Shown: positions 25,623 through 38,123, numbered from the stretch's first letter. The stretch: 63,982 nt of DNA from Longimycelium tulufanense (GCF_014645795.1 NZ_BMMK01000026.1:24553-88534); one strand, 5' to 3'. Translations and numbers: made by a program. Notes: a model not told the origin generated them from the letters alone.

Positions 25623-27446
25623 ATGGCGCTGAGACCCATCCCCCTGCTCGTCGTCCTGGCCGTGCTCCTGCTCCCGCTGGCAGTACCGGCCGAGGCGGCC
25701 CCGCGCCTACCGCACCCGCCACCGACGTCACCGGTCGCGGTCGGCTTCGGCGGCGCCGTGTCCAGTGTGGACGCCGATGCCACCGCCGCGGGGCTTCAGG
25801 TGCTGCGCCGCGGCGGCAACGCCGTGGACGCCGCCGTCGCGACCGCCGCCGCACTGGGCGTCACCGAACCGTTCTCCAGCGGCTTCGGCGGCGGTGGATT
25901 CCTGGTCTACTACAACGCCCGGACCGGCAACGTGTACACAGTGGACGGTCGGGAGACGGCCCCGGCCGCTGCCCGGGAGGACCTCTTCCTGGAGGATGGA
26001 AGAGCGATCCCGTTCGAGGAAGCGGTGACCAGTGGGCTGTCCGTGGGCGTCCCCGGAACACCGGCGACGTGGCAGACCGCGCTGGACCGGTTCGGCACGA
26101 TGCGGTTACCGGACGTGCTCCGGCCCGCCGAGCGCATCGCCGAGCGCGGGTTCGTCGTCGACGAGCACTTTCGCTCGATGGTGCAGGACAACGCCGCGCG
26201 CTTCGCGGCGTTCCCCGCGACCCGTGACCTGTTCATGCCCGGCGGGAGACCGCCGGCGGTCGGCACCGTGCTGAGGAACCCGGATCTGGCGAACACCTAT
26301 CGCCTGTTCGGGAAGCACGGCCCCGATGTCCTGTACCGCGGTGAGATCGGCCGGGACGTCGTTCGTGCCGTGCAGAACCCGCCGGTGGATCCGGCGGCGG
26401 CGCGTATCGTGCGGCCCGGCCGCATGACCGGCGACGACCTTCGCGCCTACCGCACCGTGCTCCGCGAGCCCACCCGGATCCGTTACCGCGGACTGGATAT
26501 CTACGGCATGGGCCCGCCGTCCTCCGGCGGGACGACCGTGGGCGAGGCACTGAACATCCTGGAGCGCTTCGACCTTCGCGCCATGGACGACACCCAGTAC
26601 CTTCACCACTTCCTGGAGGCCAGCAAGCTCGCCTTTGCCGACCGCAACCGCTGGGTGGGCGACCCGGCGTTCTCGGACGTGCCCACCCGCGAACTGCTGA
26701 CGCAACACTTCGCCGACGCCCGTTCCTGTCTGCTGCGGCCCGACCGCGCGCTGGAGGCACCGGTCGCCCCGGGCGATCCACACAGTCCCACACCCTGTGG
26801 GAAGTCCGGCCCGGCGGTGCCCAAACCGGACGAGGGTGACAGCACCACTCATCTCACCGTTGCGGACTCGCAGGGCAATGTCGTCGCCTACACGTTGACG
26901 ATCGAGCAGACCGGGGGCAGCGGAATCGTCGTGCCGGGCCGGGGTTTCCTGCTCAACAACGAGCTGACCGACTTCAACTCGGCACCGATCACGCCTGGCG
27001 TGCCCGACCCCAACCTGCCCGGTCCCGGGAAGCGGCCGCGTAGCTCGATGAGCCCCACGATCGTCCTGCAGCACGGGCGGCCGCTGCTCGCTGTCGGCAG
27101 CCCCGGCGGGACCACCATCATCACCACCGTGCTGCAGGTGCTCACCGGCCGGTTGGACCGTGGCCTGCCGCTGGTCGACGCGATCGCGGCGCCCAGGGCG
27201 AGCCAACGCAACTCCACCGTCACCAGTGCGGAGGCGGACTTCGGTGCCGGCGGGGAACGGGCCGCGCTGGAAGCGCTGGGCCACCGCTTCAAGGTCCGCT
27301 CCAGCATCGGCCTGGCGACCGGGGTGGAGCGGCTGCCCGACGGGCGCTGGGTGGCCGCGGCCGAGCGGACCCGTGGCGGGGGCGGGGCGGCCGGCGTCGT
27401 GTTCCCCACGTGGTGGCCACCCGGGCACGCCTCCTCGACCCGCTGA
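25623..27446 (+). CDS. ggt: secreted gamma-glutamyltransferase
   Basis: This enzyme cleaves the gamma-glutamyl bond of glutathione-like compounds outside the membrane. The 607-residue precursor has a signal peptide (residues 1 to about 26, ending AEA) and the large-subunit motif LRRGGNAVDAAVATA. The autocleavage site is in DSTTHLTV, with the nucleophilic Thr near residue 408. The small subunit contains PRSSMSPTIV and GSPGGTTIITTV. The ATG at 25623 has GGAGG five bases upstream. Actinobacteria of this kind use mycothiol, so the natural substrate is uncertain. A perfect hairpin follows. Confidence 0.93.
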   Translation: MALRPIPLLVVLAVLLLPLAVPAEAAPRLPHPPPTSPVAVGFGGAVSSVDADATAAGLQVLRRGGNAVDAAVATAAALGVTEPFSSGFGGGGFLVYYNARTGNVYTVDGRETAPAAAREDLFLEDGRAIPFEEAVTSGLSVGVPGTPATWQTALDRFGTMRLPDVLRPAERIAERGFVVDEHFRSMVQDNAARFAAFPATRDLFMPGGRPPAVGTVLRNPDLANTYRLFGKHGPDVLYRGEIGRDVVRAVQNPPVDPAAARIVRPGRMTGDDLRAYRTVLREPTRIRYRGLDIYGMGPPSSGGTTVGEALNILERFDLRAMDDTQYLHHFLEASKLAFADRNRWVGDPAFSDVPTRELLTQHFADARSCLLRPDRALEAPVAPGDPHSPTPCGKSGPAVPKPDEGDSTTHLTVADSQGNVVAYTLTIEQTGGSGIVVPGRGFLLNNELTDFNSAPITPGVPDPNLPGPGKRPRSSMSPTIVLQHGRPLLAVGSPGGTTIITTVLQVLTGRLDRGLPLVDAIAAPRASQRNSTVTSAEADFGAGGERAALEALGHRFKVRSSIGLATGVERLPDGRWVAAAERTRGGGGAAGVVFPTWWPPGHASSTR

Positions 27447-27458
27447 CGGACCGCCTCA

Positions 27459-27492
27459 GGGTGGGCGTCATCCCGCGGTATGACGCCCACCC
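27459..27492. terminator. perfect 13-bp hairpin after ggt
   Basis: GGGTGGGCGTCAT (27459-27471) pairs exactly with 27480-27492, with an eight-base loop, 12 bases after the ggt stop. Confidence 0.75.
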
Positions 27493-27606
27493 GGCGTGGG
27501 CCAGACCGCTGGCTGGCCCCGGTTCCCACCGCAAGCCGATGTGGGTTGACCTGCGGAAACGGGAGAGTGGTGGCAACCGAGCAGGAGAGGAAGGGAGGAA
27601 GCCCCC

Positions 27607-27783
27607 ATGGCCGCCACCACGATCGCGATGGCCACCGCCCGCACCGGTGCCGCCACCCCCGCCCCCACCGTCCGCGCCGAGCCCAACCGCGTGCTGGCCG
27701 CGCTGCGCACCGCCGGCCGCTTCGCCGGGCACTTCGCGGTCGCCTTGGTCACCGTCTTCGTCGTGGGCGACAGCGAGCTTTGA
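27607..27783 (+). CDS. 58-residue single-span membrane peptide
   Basis: The frame starts with an ATG at 27607, eight bases after a strong GGGAGG ribosome binding site. The first 26 residues are Ala/Thr-rich, a basic stretch follows (RVLAALRTAGRF), then a hydrophobic segment GHFAVALVTVFVVG (about 41-54) and a DSEL end. One membrane helix with a short C-terminal tail is likely. It stands alone between the ggt terminator and the def promoter. No family is recognised. Confidence 0.6.
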   Translation: MAATTIAMATARTGAATPAPTVRAEPNRVLAALRTAGRFAGHFAVALVTVFVVGDSEL

Positions 27784-27830
27784 GACACGAGCCGGCGAAA
27801 CCGCCGATCGGGTCCTGCCGGCCGCGCCCG

Positions 27831-27836
27831 TAGACT
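27831..27836 (+). promoter_or_regulatory. candidate -10 for def-fmt-rsmB
   Basis: TAGACT at 27831-27836 lies 33 bases before the def start and would give a leader of about 25 bases that contains the def ribosome binding site. Confidence 0.4.
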
Positions 27837-27868
27837 CTGGGGCACCCCACCACGTCGAAGGGAGCTTC

Positions 27869-28417
27869 GTGGCCGTCCAGCCGATCCGGCTCTTCGGCGA
27901 TCCCGTCCTGCGCACCCGCGCCAGCGAGGTCGTCGACTTCGACAAGGAACTGCGCAAGCTCGTTAAGGATCTGTGGGACACCATGGAGGACGACGGCGGC
28001 GTCGGGCTGGCCGCCCCGCAGATCGGCGTCAGCCTGCGGGTCTTCACCTACCACTGCGACGGTTTCGCCGGGCACCTGGTCAACCCGAGCTTCGACGTCG
28101 TCGGTGACCAGACCCAGGACGGGCCCGAGGGCTGCCTGTCCATCCCCGGGATGAGCTGGAACTGCACCCGGCACCTGCACGTGGTGGCGCGGGGCTGGAA
28201 CATGCACGGCGAGCCGGTCGAGGTCGAGGGCAGCCAGCTGCTCGCCCGCTGCATCCAGCACGAGACCGATCACCTGGACGGCGTGCTGTTCGTCGACCGG
28301 CTCGACGCCCTGACCCGCAAGGCCGCGTTGCGCGCCATCCGCGAGGCCGAGTGGTTCGGCGAGCCGGCGCCGTTGGTCAAGCAGAGCCCCCACCCCCTGT
28401 TCGGGAAGGCACGATGA
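27869..28417 (+). CDS. def: peptide deformylase
   Basis: Def removes the N-formyl group from new proteins. The 182-residue enzyme has the three motifs of the family: [18 protein letters not shown] (metal Cys) and QHETDHLDG (two metal His and the catalytic Glu). The GTG at 27869 is preceded by GAAGGGAGC. fmt starts inside its stop (ATGA), placing deformylase and formyltransferase under joint translation. A second deformylase elsewhere in the genome is possible. Confidence 0.96.
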   Translation: MAVQPIRLFGDPVLRTRASEVVDFDKELRKLVKDLWDTMEDDGGVGLAAPQIGVSLRVFTYHCDGFAGHLVNPSFDVVGDQTQDGPEGCLSIPGMSWNCTRHLHVVARGWNMHGEPVEVEGSQLLARCIQHETDHLDGVLFVDRLDALTRKAALRAIREAEWFGEPAPLVKQSPHPLFGKAR

Positions 28418-29340
28418 GGCTGGTCTTCGCGGGCACGCCCGCGGTTGCGTTGCCGGCGCTGCAGGCGTTGATCGACTCGCCACGGCACGACGTGGTGGCG
28501 GTGGTAACCCGTCCGGACGCCCCGGCCGGCCGTGGCCGGCGCCTGCTGCGCTCCCCGGTCGGAGCGCTCGCCGACGAGCACGACATCGAGGTACTCACCC
28601 CGGCCCGCGCCAAGGACCCCGACTTCCGGCAGCGGCTGCGCGAGCTGGCACCGGACTGCTGCCCGGTCGTGGCCTACGGCGCGCTGCTGCCCTCCTCGGC
28701 ATTGGAGATTCCCCCGCAGGGCTGGGTCAATCTGCACTTCTCCCTGCTTCCGGCCTGGCGGGGCGCCGCACCCGTCCAAGCGGCCATCCGGCACGGCGAC
28801 GACATCACCGGCGCCAGCACGTTCCGGATCGTGCGCGAGCTCGATGCCGGGCCGGTGTTCGGTGTGGTGACCGAGAAGATCCGGCCCCGCGACACCGCCG
28901 GCGAGCTGCTGGACCGGCTGGCCCGCTCCGGCTCGCGGCTGCTGGAGTCCACGATGGACGGTATCGAGGACGGCACGCTGGACCCGCAGGAACAGCCGGC
29001 CGACGGCGTCAGCTACGCGCCCAAGGTGACCGTCGAGGACGCGCGGGTCGACCTCACCCAACCCGCCATCGCCGTGGACCGTCTCGTTCGCGCGGTCACC
29101 CCGGATCCCGGGGCGTGGGCGGTGTTCCGGGACGAGCGGCTCAAGCTCGGTCCGGTGGAGCCGTCCGATGTGGACGGTCTGGCCCCGGGGGAGCTGCGCG
29201 TGGAGAGGCGCCGGGTCCTGGTGGGCACCGCGACCAGCGCGGTGGCGCTCGGCGAGGTCCAGGCGGCGGGCAAGAAGCGGATGGCCGCCACCGACTGGGC
29301 ACGGGGAAGCCGGATCGAGGCGGGGGAGTACCTGGCATGA
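28414..29340 (+). CDS. fmt: methionyl-tRNA formyltransferase
   Basis: Fmt formylates initiator Met-tRNA using 10-formyl-tetrahydrofolate. The 308-residue protein has the N-terminal formyltransferase fold with [16 protein letters not shown], the signature [18 protein letters not shown] with the catalytic Asn/His, and a C-terminal OB-like tRNA-binding domain ending IEAGEYLA. It overlaps def at its start and rsmB at its stop. Confidence 0.97.
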   Translation: MRLVFAGTPAVALPALQALIDSPRHDVVAVVTRPDAPAGRGRRLLRSPVGALADEHDIEVLTPARAKDPDFRQRLRELAPDCCPVVAYGALLPSSALEIPPQGWVNLHFSLLPAWRGAAPVQAAIRHGDDITGASTFRIVRELDAGPVFGVVTEKIRPRDTAGELLDRLARSGSRLLESTMDGIEDGTLDPQEQPADGVSYAPKVTVEDARVDLTQPAIAVDRLVRAVTPDPGAWAVFRDERLKLGPVEPSDVDGLAPGELRVERRRVLVGTATSAVALGEVQAAGKKRMAATDWARGSRIEAGEYLA

Positions 29341-30779
29341 GCGAGCACCGCAGGCGCCCGGCGCACCCGCCCCGAGTTCGGCCGCCGCAGCGGCGCACCG
29401 GACCACGCCGGCCCCCGATGGCCGACCCCGCCCGGCAGGCGGCACTGGACACCGTCCGTGCCGTCCGCCAGCGCGACGCCTACGCCAACCTGGTCCTGCC
29501 ACGCCTGCTGCGCGAGCGTCGGATCAGCGGACGGGACGCCGCCCTGGCCACCGAGCTGGCCTACGGCACCTGCCGCGCCCAGGGCCTGCTGGACGCGGTC
29601 CTGGACAGGTGCAGCGACCGGCCCCTGCACCAGGTCGACGGCTCGTTGCTGGACGCGCTCCGGCTCGGTGCCTACCAGCTGCTGCGCACGAGGATCCCGG
29701 CGCACGCCGCCGTGGCCGCCACCGTGGACCTGGTGCGGGGGGAGCTGGGCTCGGGCGCGTCCGGGTTCGCCAACGCCGTGCTGCGCCGGGTCGCCGAGCG
29801 CGACGAGGCCGAGTGGGTGGCCGAGCTGGCCCCTGACCCGACCGAGGACCTCGTCGGCCATCTCGCGCTCGCCCACGCCCACCCGCGCTGGATCACCCAG
29901 TCGTTCGCCGACGCGCTCGGTGGTGCCGCCCGCGAGGAGCTGCCCGCCGCCCTGGCGGCCGACGACGCCCGCCCCGCCGTGCACCTGACCGCCCGCCCCG
30001 GTGCGGTGACCGCCGAGGAACTGGCGTTGATGAGCGGCGGCGAGGAGGCCCCCTACTCGCCCTACGGCGTGCACCTGGAGCCCGGCGCCGGTGACCCGGC
30101 GGACCTGGACCCGGTCCGCGAGGGGCTGGCCACGGTGCAGGACGAGGGCAGCCAGCTGGTGACGCTCGCGCTGACCCGGGTCGAGGTGGCCGGCGCTGAC
30201 GAGCGGTGGCTGGACCTGTGCGCGGGGCCCGGCGGGAAGGCCGTCCTGCTGGGCGCCCTGGTCGGGATCAACGGTGGGACCCTCGACGCCGTCGAGCGGG
30301 CGGCGCACCGCGCCGAACTCGTCCGGAAGGTGACCGGCGACCTGCCGGTGACCGTGCACGTCGCCGACGGTCGGGAGAGCAGGCTACCGGAAGGCGGCTA
30401 CGACCGGGTGCTGGTCGACGCGCCGTGCACCGGGCTGGGTGCGCTGCGCCGGCGCCCGGAGGCGCGGTGGCGGCGGCAGCCCTCCGATGTGGCCGAACTG
30501 ACCAAGCTGCAGCGGGAGCTGCTGATGGCCGGGATCCGGCACGCCCGGCCCGGTGGGGTGGTGGCCTACGTGTTGTGCTCGCCGCACCTGTCGGAGACCC
30601 TCGGCGTGGTGACCGACGTGGTGCGGCGCTCCGCAAAGGCCGGCTTCGACGTGGAGCAACTCGACGCGCGCCCCTACTTCCCCGGGGTGCCGGAGTTGGG
30701 CGATGGGGCGCACGTGCAGCTCTGGCCGCACCGGCACGGCACCGACGCCATGTTCTGCGCCCTGTTCCGTCGTCGCTGA
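29337..30779 (+). CDS. rsmB: 16S rRNA m5C967 methyltransferase
   Basis: RsmB (Sun/Fmu) methylates C967 of 16S rRNA with SAM. The 480-residue protein has an N-terminal NusB-like RNA-binding domain (about 30-165) after a Pro/Arg-rich leader. The methyltransferase domain carries the SAM motif [17 protein letters not shown] and the two catalytic cysteines in [15 protein letters not shown] and VLCSPHLSE. The ATG overlaps the fmt stop (ATGA). A shorter start at an internal Met (residue 28) is possible. Confidence 0.95.
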   Translation: MSEHRRRPAHPPRVRPPQRRTGPRRPPMADPARQAALDTVRAVRQRDAYANLVLPRLLRERRISGRDAALATELAYGTCRAQGLLDAVLDRCSDRPLHQVDGSLLDALRLGAYQLLRTRIPAHAAVAATVDLVRGELGSGASGFANAVLRRVAERDEAEWVAELAPDPTEDLVGHLALAHAHPRWITQSFADALGGAAREELPAALAADDARPAVHLTARPGAVTAEELALMSGGEEAPYSPYGVHLEPGAGDPADLDPVREGLATVQDEGSQLVTLALTRVEVAGADERWLDLCAGPGGKAVLLGALVGINGGTLDAVERAAHRAELVRKVTGDLPVTVHVADGRESRLPEGGYDRVLVDAPCTGLGALRRRPEARWRRQPSDVAELTKLQRELLMAGIRHARPGGVVAYVLCSPHLSETLGVVTDVVRRSAKAGFDVEQLDARPYFPGVPELGDGAHVQLWPHRHGTDAMFCALFRRR

Positions 30780-30996
30780 TCGCGCCTTCTGTTCCCGCTC
30801 AACAGTGCCTTTCGGGTACCTCCGGTGGCGGTTCCACCCGCGCGCACTGGGCAGCCGCGGCTACCCCGACCGCACCCGACCAGCCCGTCACCGCAACGCG
30901 AGCCGCGTAATGCCGATCACGCGGCCGTGCGATGTACCAGCCGATGACCTGGGGCGACGCGATCCCGGTACACGGAACATGCCCGGGTGGTGCGCT

Positions 30997-31009
30997 TAGA
31001 CTGCGGCCG
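30997..31009 (+). promoter_or_regulatory. candidate -10 of leaderless rpe transcript
   Basis: TAGACT (30997-31002) is six bases before the GTG at 31009, and no ribosome binding site is present. The 229-base gap after rsmB contains no gene. Confidence 0.45.
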
Positions 31010-31713
31010 TGTCAGGCGCCCGTTCCGTTCGTCCGCTGATCGCCCCGAGCATCCTGTCCGCCGACTTCGCCCGGTTGGCCGAGGAGGCCGCCGCCGTGTC
31101 CGGCCCGTCCGGCGAGGGCGCGGACTGGCTGCATGTCGACGTCATGGACGCGCACTTCGTGCCGAACCTGACGCTCGGGCTGCCGGTGGTCAAGTCGCTG
31201 CGCGCGGCGACCGACATCCCGCTCGACTGCCACCTGATGATCGAGGACCCGGACCGGTGGGCCATCGGCTACGCCGAGGCCGGCGCCTACAACGTCACCG
31301 TCCACATCGAGGCGGCCGAGGACCCCGTCAGGATCGCCAAGGACCTGCGGGCCGCCGGGGCGAAGGCCGGGCTGTCCGTCAAGCCAGGCACCCCGCTGGA
31401 GCCCTACGTCGAGGTCCTCAAGCACTACGACACGCTGCTGGTGATGTCGGTCGAGCCCGGCTTCGGCGGACAGGAGTTCATCGCCGAGGTGCTGGACAAG
31501 GTGCGCACCGCCCGCCACCTCGTCGACACCGGCCACCTCAGACTGGTCATCGAGATCGACGGGGGCATCAACACCGAGACCATCGAGGCCGCGGCCGAAG
31601 CGGGGGTGGACTGTTTCGTGGCCGGTTCCGCGGTCTACGGCGCCGACGACCCCGCCCGGGCGGTCCGCGCGCTGCGCGAGCAGGCCGCGCGTGCAGCCGG
31701 GGCCCAGGTCTAG
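31009..31713 (+). CDS. rpe: ribulose-phosphate 3-epimerase
   Basis: Rpe interconverts ribulose-5-phosphate and xylulose-5-phosphate; ribulose-5-phosphate is also the RibB substrate for riboflavin. The 234-residue TIM barrel has [12 protein letters not shown], the metal residues in [14 protein letters not shown] and [19 protein letters not shown], and the EIDGGIN loop. It is first of a gene set running to the second PH-like gene. ribD starts 14 bases after its stop. Confidence 0.96.
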   Translation: MSGARSVRPLIAPSILSADFARLAEEAAAVSGPSGEGADWLHVDVMDAHFVPNLTLGLPVVKSLRAATDIPLDCHLMIEDPDRWAIGYAEAGAYNVTVHIEAAEDPVRIAKDLRAAGAKAGLSVKPGTPLEPYVEVLKHYDTLLVMSVEPGFGGQEFIAEVLDKVRTARHLVDTGHLRLVIEIDGGINTETIEAAAEAGVDCFVAGSAVYGADDPARAVRALREQAARAAGAQV

Positions 31714-31727
31714 GCCGGGCCGTCGCC

Positions 31728-32759
31728 ATGGTCGCCGCCCCCTCGAGCCCAGTGGCCGCCGCCATGGCCCGCGCCGTGACGGCCAGCCGGCTCGTCCAGG
31801 GCACCACCAGCCCCAACCCGCCCGTGGGCTGCGTGGTGCTCGACGCGGCCGGCGCGGTGGTCGGCGTCGGCGCGACCCAGCCCCCCGGCGGGCCGCACGC
31901 CGAGGTCGTGGCGTTGCGGGCGGCCGGTGACCGGGCCCGGGGCGGCACCGCCGTGGTCACCCTCGAGCCCTGCGCCCACCACGGCCGGACCCCGCCGTGC
32001 ACCGATGCGCTGCTGGCCGCGGGCGTGGCGACCGTGGTGTACGCCGTGGGCGACCCGTACCCGGAGGCCGCCGGCGGAGCGGACGTGCTGCGCCGTGCCG
32101 GCGTACGGGTGGAGTCCGGCCCCCTCGCGCAGGAGATCGAACGCGGCCCGCTGCGGGCCTGGCTGCACTACGCGCGCACCGGAACCCCGCACGTGACCTG
32201 GAAGTACGCCGCCACGCTCGACGGTCGCTCCGCGGCCGCCGACGGCACCAGCAAGTGGATCAGCTCCGCCGAGTCGCGGCGGGACGTACACCGGTTCCGG
32301 GCCCAGGTCGACGCAATCGTCGCCGGCCGGGGCACCGTGCTGGCCGACGACCCGCAGCTGACCGCCCGTACCCCCGATGGGGGCCTCGCCGAGCGGCAAC
32401 CGCTGCGCGTGGTGGTCGGCGAGGGTGACCTGCCCCGGGACGCGCGGGTGCTGGACGAGGCCGCCGAGACCATCCACCTGCGCACGAGCGACCCGCGCGA
32501 GGTACTGGCCGCGCTCGCCGACCGCGGAGTGGTCGACGTGCTGCTGGAGGGTGGGCCCCGGCTCGCGGGCGCGTTCCTGGCCGCGGGCGGTATACACCGG
32601 GTGCTCGCCTATGTTGCGCCCAAGCTGCTCGGCGCCGGCCCGGCCGCGCTCGCCGACGCCGGGGTGGGCACCATCGCCGACGCGGTGGACCTGGGGATCG
32701 AGGACGTGACGAGGATCGGGCCGGACGTGCGCATCAGCGCCGTGCCGGTGCGGCGGTGA
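31728..32759 (+). CDS. ribD: bifunctional diaminohydroxyphosphoribosylaminopyrimidine deaminase / reductase
   Basis: RibD carries out the second and third steps of riboflavin synthesis. The 343-residue product has a cytidine-deaminase-like zinc domain (PHAEVVALRAAG and TLEPCAHHGRTPPCTDAL), then an NADPH-dependent reductase domain (KYAATLDGRSAA, VVDVLLEGGPRLAGAFL). The start may be the ATG at 31728 or the one at 31764; neither has a strong ribosome binding site. In mycobacteria the P55 exporter and lprG genes lie between ribD and ribE; here they are absent. Confidence 0.95.
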   Translation: MVAAPSSPVAAAMARAVTASRLVQGTTSPNPPVGCVVLDAAGAVVGVGATQPPGGPHAEVVALRAAGDRARGGTAVVTLEPCAHHGRTPPCTDALLAAGVATVVYAVGDPYPEAAGGADVLRRAGVRVESGPLAQEIERGPLRAWLHYARTGTPHVTWKYAATLDGRSAAADGTSKWISSAESRRDVHRFRAQVDAIVAGRGTVLADDPQLTARTPDGGLAERQPLRVVVGEGDLPRDARVLDEAAETIHLRTSDPREVLAALADRGVVDVLLEGGPRLAGAFLAAGGIHRVLAYVAPKLLGAGPAALADAGVGTIADAVDLGIEDVTRIGPDVRISAVPVRR

Positions 32760-32769
32760 GGGAGGCAGG

Positions 32770-33425
32770 GTGTTCACCGGGATCGTGGAGGAACGCGGCG
32801 AGGTGCTCGCCGTCGAGCAGCTACCGGACGCGGCCCGGCTGACCGTTTCCGGACCGCTGGTCACCGTCGACGCCAAGCACGGCGACTCGATCGCCGTCAA
32901 CGGCGTGTGCCTGACGGTCGTGGACGTCGCCGGCGGTGCGTTCACCGCCGACGTGATGGCCGAGACGCTGCGTCGCAGCAGCCTGGCCAAGGTCGGTGCC
33001 GGCGACCCGGTGAACCTGGAGCGGGCCGCCGCCGTCGGCCAGCGCCTCGGCGGCCACATCGTGCAGGGCCACGTCGACGGCACCGGCGTGGTGTGGTCCC
33101 GCGAGCCCGCCGAGCACTGGGAGCTGATGCGGATCGGGATGCCGGACCGGCTGGCGCGCTACGTGGTGGAGAAGGGCTCCATCGCCGTGGACGGGGTGTC
33201 ACTGACCGTGGTCGAGGTCGGTGACTCCGAATTCACGGTGAGCCTCATTCCGACCACCCTAGAGCTGACCACGCTCGGCCTGCGCCAGCCCGGTGACCTG
33301 GTCAACCTCGAGGTCGACGTGTTGGCGAAGTACGTGGAGCGGCTGGCTGTGCCACACCTCTCAACCATCGATCCCGCGCGGGCGGGGGACAATGGCCCAA
33401 GGGTTGGCGGGAGCGAGGAGGCTCG

Positions 33426-33429
<4 letters not shown>
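32770..33429 (+). CDS. ribE: riboflavin synthase
   Basis: The enzyme dismutates two 6,7-dimethyl-8-ribityllumazines to riboflavin. The 219-residue protein has two lumazine-binding repeats: [12 protein letters not shown] with NGVCLTVV, and [12 protein letters not shown] with VDGVSLTVV. The GTG at 32770 has GGAGGCAGG in front. The C-terminal 20 residues extend into the overlap with ribBA. The alternative symbol ribC is used in some genomes. Confidence 0.96.
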
Positions 33430-35604
<2,175 letters not shown>

Positions 35605-35622
<18 letters not shown>

Positions 35623-36582
35623 CCCTCCGCCGGCCCCGCGTTGTGGCCGCGGAAGCCGGAAATATGCCCGCACCGTCGTCCCACCCGCGCCGGTGTGCAG
35701 GCGGACCAGGTCGGACAGGTGGTTGACGAGCAACAGGCCGCGACCGCCGGCCCGGCTCGGCGGGACGGGGATACGTCCCGCCAACGGATCGGTGATGCAC
35801 CCGTGGTCGCTGACCTCGCACACCAGGTACGTATCGGCGGTCCACAGCCGCAGGGTTCCCACACCGCCGCCGTGGTCGATGCTGTTGGCGAGCAGCTCCG
35901 TGGCGACCAGCTCGAGGTCGGCGACCCGGTCCCCGGTCAGCCCGGCCGCACCGGCCCGCTCGCGCACCAGGTACCGCGCCCGGGCGAGGTGGAGGGCACC
36001 GACCGTCATTGCCACGGCCGCGGGCGGCTCCGGGAAAGGGCGGTTGTAGGTGTTGACGATGTCCTTCGGCGCGTAGGAGTCGCTGGCCCGCTGCCCCGTG
36101 CCGTCCAGCAGCGTGGGGTGGGTCGCCTCGGCGTCGGCCAGCACCCGGGGGTGCAGCCCCGCGGCGTCGTAGGGGCACAGGATCGTCACGTCCCGGCCGG
36201 CGAAGGCGAAGTTGATCAATGCCTCGTGCTGTACGCAGGCCGGGTACTCCAGGTCGGAACGGCTCGGCCAGATCGGCTCGCCGATGATCCGTACCCGCTT
36301 GCCCCGGTGCGCGTCGGTGAACGCCCGCAGCACGCCGGGAATGATGCGGCCCGGGTTGCGCCCGGCCTCACCCATGTCCATCAACCGCACCCGCTCGGCA
36401 TCCCGGCCGAGCTCGGCGCGCAGCCGCTCCAGGTTGCCCCGGGGCACCGCCACCGCCACCGGCTCGCCCGCCGCCAACCCCTCGCGGACGAAGGGCACGG
36501 TGTGCTCCAGGTACTCCACGGTGTCCCGGTAGAACAACGCCGGGTGGACGAACCGGTCGGTCGCCGAGGAGCTGGCGTCCAT
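35605..36582 (-). CDS. MEDS-domain and histidine-kinase-like ATPase protein
   Basis: The 325-residue protein has an N-terminal MEDS (DcmR-type sensory) domain, about residues 1-170, with HPALFYRDTVEYLEHTVPFV and RIIGEPIW. The C-terminal RsbW/HATPase_c_2 domain (about 190-315) has the N-box ELVATELLANSIDHGG, the DHG box and GRGLLLVNHLSD. Such proteins are predicted anti-sigma or signalling kinases. No sigma factor or STAS partner is adjacent. The ATG at 36582 is preceded by GAGGAGGAGG; a GTG lies three bases before it. Confidence 0.85.
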
Positions 36583-37017
36583 CACGCCTCCTCCTCGATC
36601 ACGACGGCCTCCAGCCCGACCGGCCGGACCAGGTCAACCGCTCACCGCGGGGCCCGGGGCGGCGGTACAGCACGCCCGCCTCGCGACGCGGCGACACGTA
36701 GCGACTCGCCCACGACCCCGTCCGGCGACTCCCGGGTCGCCGGGTCGTGGACACGAGGCATGTTCGCTGGCCCCCACTGTCACGGGCGCCTCCCACAGCC
36801 AGGTACCGCGGACGTCTCCCGCAGACTATCCAGCCTTCTTGATCAATACGCCCGGACCGGGCCAAGAAGGTGGCGCGAGGCTGCTGGCATGCCCTGCGCC
36901 GGGGCCGGCACCGTGACGATCCGCCAGGGACGATCCGCCAGGCGTGCGGGTGTGCGGCCGGACACAGCGGCGGCTGGGGGACAATGGAAAGGCTGTACAG
37001 GTACGGGCAGGGGAGTG
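36583..37017. other. intergenic region between divergent accessory genes
   Basis: This 435-base gap between the MEDS gene (minus) and the dehydrogenase gene (plus) holds no convincing gene. A minus-strand 88-codon frame at 36599-36865 is Arg/Gly-rich and unsupported. No clear promoter was identified. Confidence 0.5.
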
Positions 37018-38025
37018 ATGGTGGCGATCACGGGTGCGACGGCGGATCGGGAGCACGGGGTGCGCCTCGGCGACATTCTGCTGCGCAACCGGCTGGTGAC
37101 CTCGTCCAGCCTGCTGGGCTACGGCGTCGCGAACGTGCCGGTGTTCCGCTGGGGAATGAGCCCGATCTCGAACTTCGTGCCGCTGTCGAGGTTCGGTGCG
37201 GTCACCACCCGCACCCTCACCGTGGAGCCGCGCGACGGCCACTTCACCGTGCGGGACGACTGGAAGCTCACCGAGCTTCCCGGCCTGCTACGGCGGTACC
37301 TGCGGGTGCTCCGGCACACCGACGGCGGCTGGCTGAACGCCTTCGGCTGGTGCAACGTCGGCATCGACGCCTACCTGCGCGACTACTACCCCCGCACCCG
37401 CGACCAGCGCACGATCATTTCACTCGGCGGGTTCTCCACCGAGGAGTTCGTGACCCTGGTCGACAAGGTCAACGCGGCGGTGCCGGCCGGCGAGATCGCG
37501 GCCGTGGAGTTCAACGTCTCCTGCCACAACGTCAACTTCGACTTCAACCAGATCATCGAGTCGGTGCTGGCCGAGGCCGTGCCGCGCAGCAACCACCCGG
37601 TGATCCTCAAGCTCTCCCCGGACTACGACTACCTCGCCCACGCCCGGCTCGCCGCCCGGCATGGCGTGTCCGCGCTGACCGCCATCAACACCGTGAAGGC
37701 GTTGCGGCTGGACCCGGAGACGGGGGAGCCGTGGCTGAAGAACCGCTTCGGCGGGCTGTCCGGGCGGGCCATCAAGCCGATCGCGCTGCGAGTGATCGCG
37801 GAGCTGCGGGACGCGGGCGTGACCCTGCCGATCATCGGCACCGGCGGCATCCGCACGTTCGACGACTGCCGGGAGTTCTTCTGGGCCGGTGCGGACGCGG
37901 TCAGCCTCGGCAGCGCCAGCTGGTTCGCCCACCCACACCTGGGTTACGCGCTCGCGCCACTTGCCGGTCTCCGGATCCGGCGCCTGCTCCACAAGATCGA
38001 CCGATACCCTCCGCCGCCCCGCTGA
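37018..38025 (+). CDS. dihydroorotate dehydrogenase-like FMN protein
   Basis: The 335-residue TIM-barrel flavoprotein belongs to the dihydroorotate dehydrogenase family. Recognisable parts are the FNVSCHNVNFDFNQ loop near residue 165, LKLSPDYDY, GGLSGRAIKPIALRVI and the phosphate-binding GTGGIRTFDDC. The catalytic-loop residue is Cys (NVSC), as in class 1 enzymes, whereas the actinobacterial housekeeping enzyme is usually class 2 with Ser. The gene is not with the pyr operon, so a role outside UMP synthesis is possible. The ATG at 37018 follows GGGGAG; a GTG three bases before it is an alternative. Confidence 0.8.
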   Translation: MVAITGATADREHGVRLGDILLRNRLVTSSSLLGYGVANVPVFRWGMSPISNFVPLSRFGAVTTRTLTVEPRDGHFTVRDDWKLTELPGLLRRYLRVLRHTDGGWLNAFGWCNVGIDAYLRDYYPRTRDQRTIISLGGFSTEEFVTLVDKVNAAVPAGEIAAVEFNVSCHNVNFDFNQIIESVLAEAVPRSNHPVILKLSPDYDYLAHARLAARHGVSALTAINTVKALRLDPETGEPWLKNRFGGLSGRAIKPIALRVIAELRDAGVTLPIIGTGGIRTFDDCREFFWAGADAVSLGSASWFAHPHLGYALAPLAGLRIRRLLHKIDRYPPPPR

Positions 38026-38086
38026 CCGGGCCGGTTGCGCGGCCATGCAGCAGTCGGCCGCGGACCAGCTTCGCCAGCTGCCCTTC

Positions 38087-38123
38087 TCGACGGGCGAGGA
38101 AACCCGGTCTAGGTTGCCCGGCA
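38087..38123 (+). promoter_or_regulatory. candidate leaderless promoter of the hydrolase gene
   Basis: TCGACG (38087-38092) and TAGGTT (38110-38115) are 17 bases apart. The ATG at 38123 is seven bases past the -10, with no ribosome binding site. Confidence 0.5.

Noticed and set aside
36599-36865. An 88-codon minus-strand frame upstream of the MEDS gene, considered as a STAS partner
   Set aside because: It has no STAS pattern and no ribosome binding site, and is Arg/Gly-rich.
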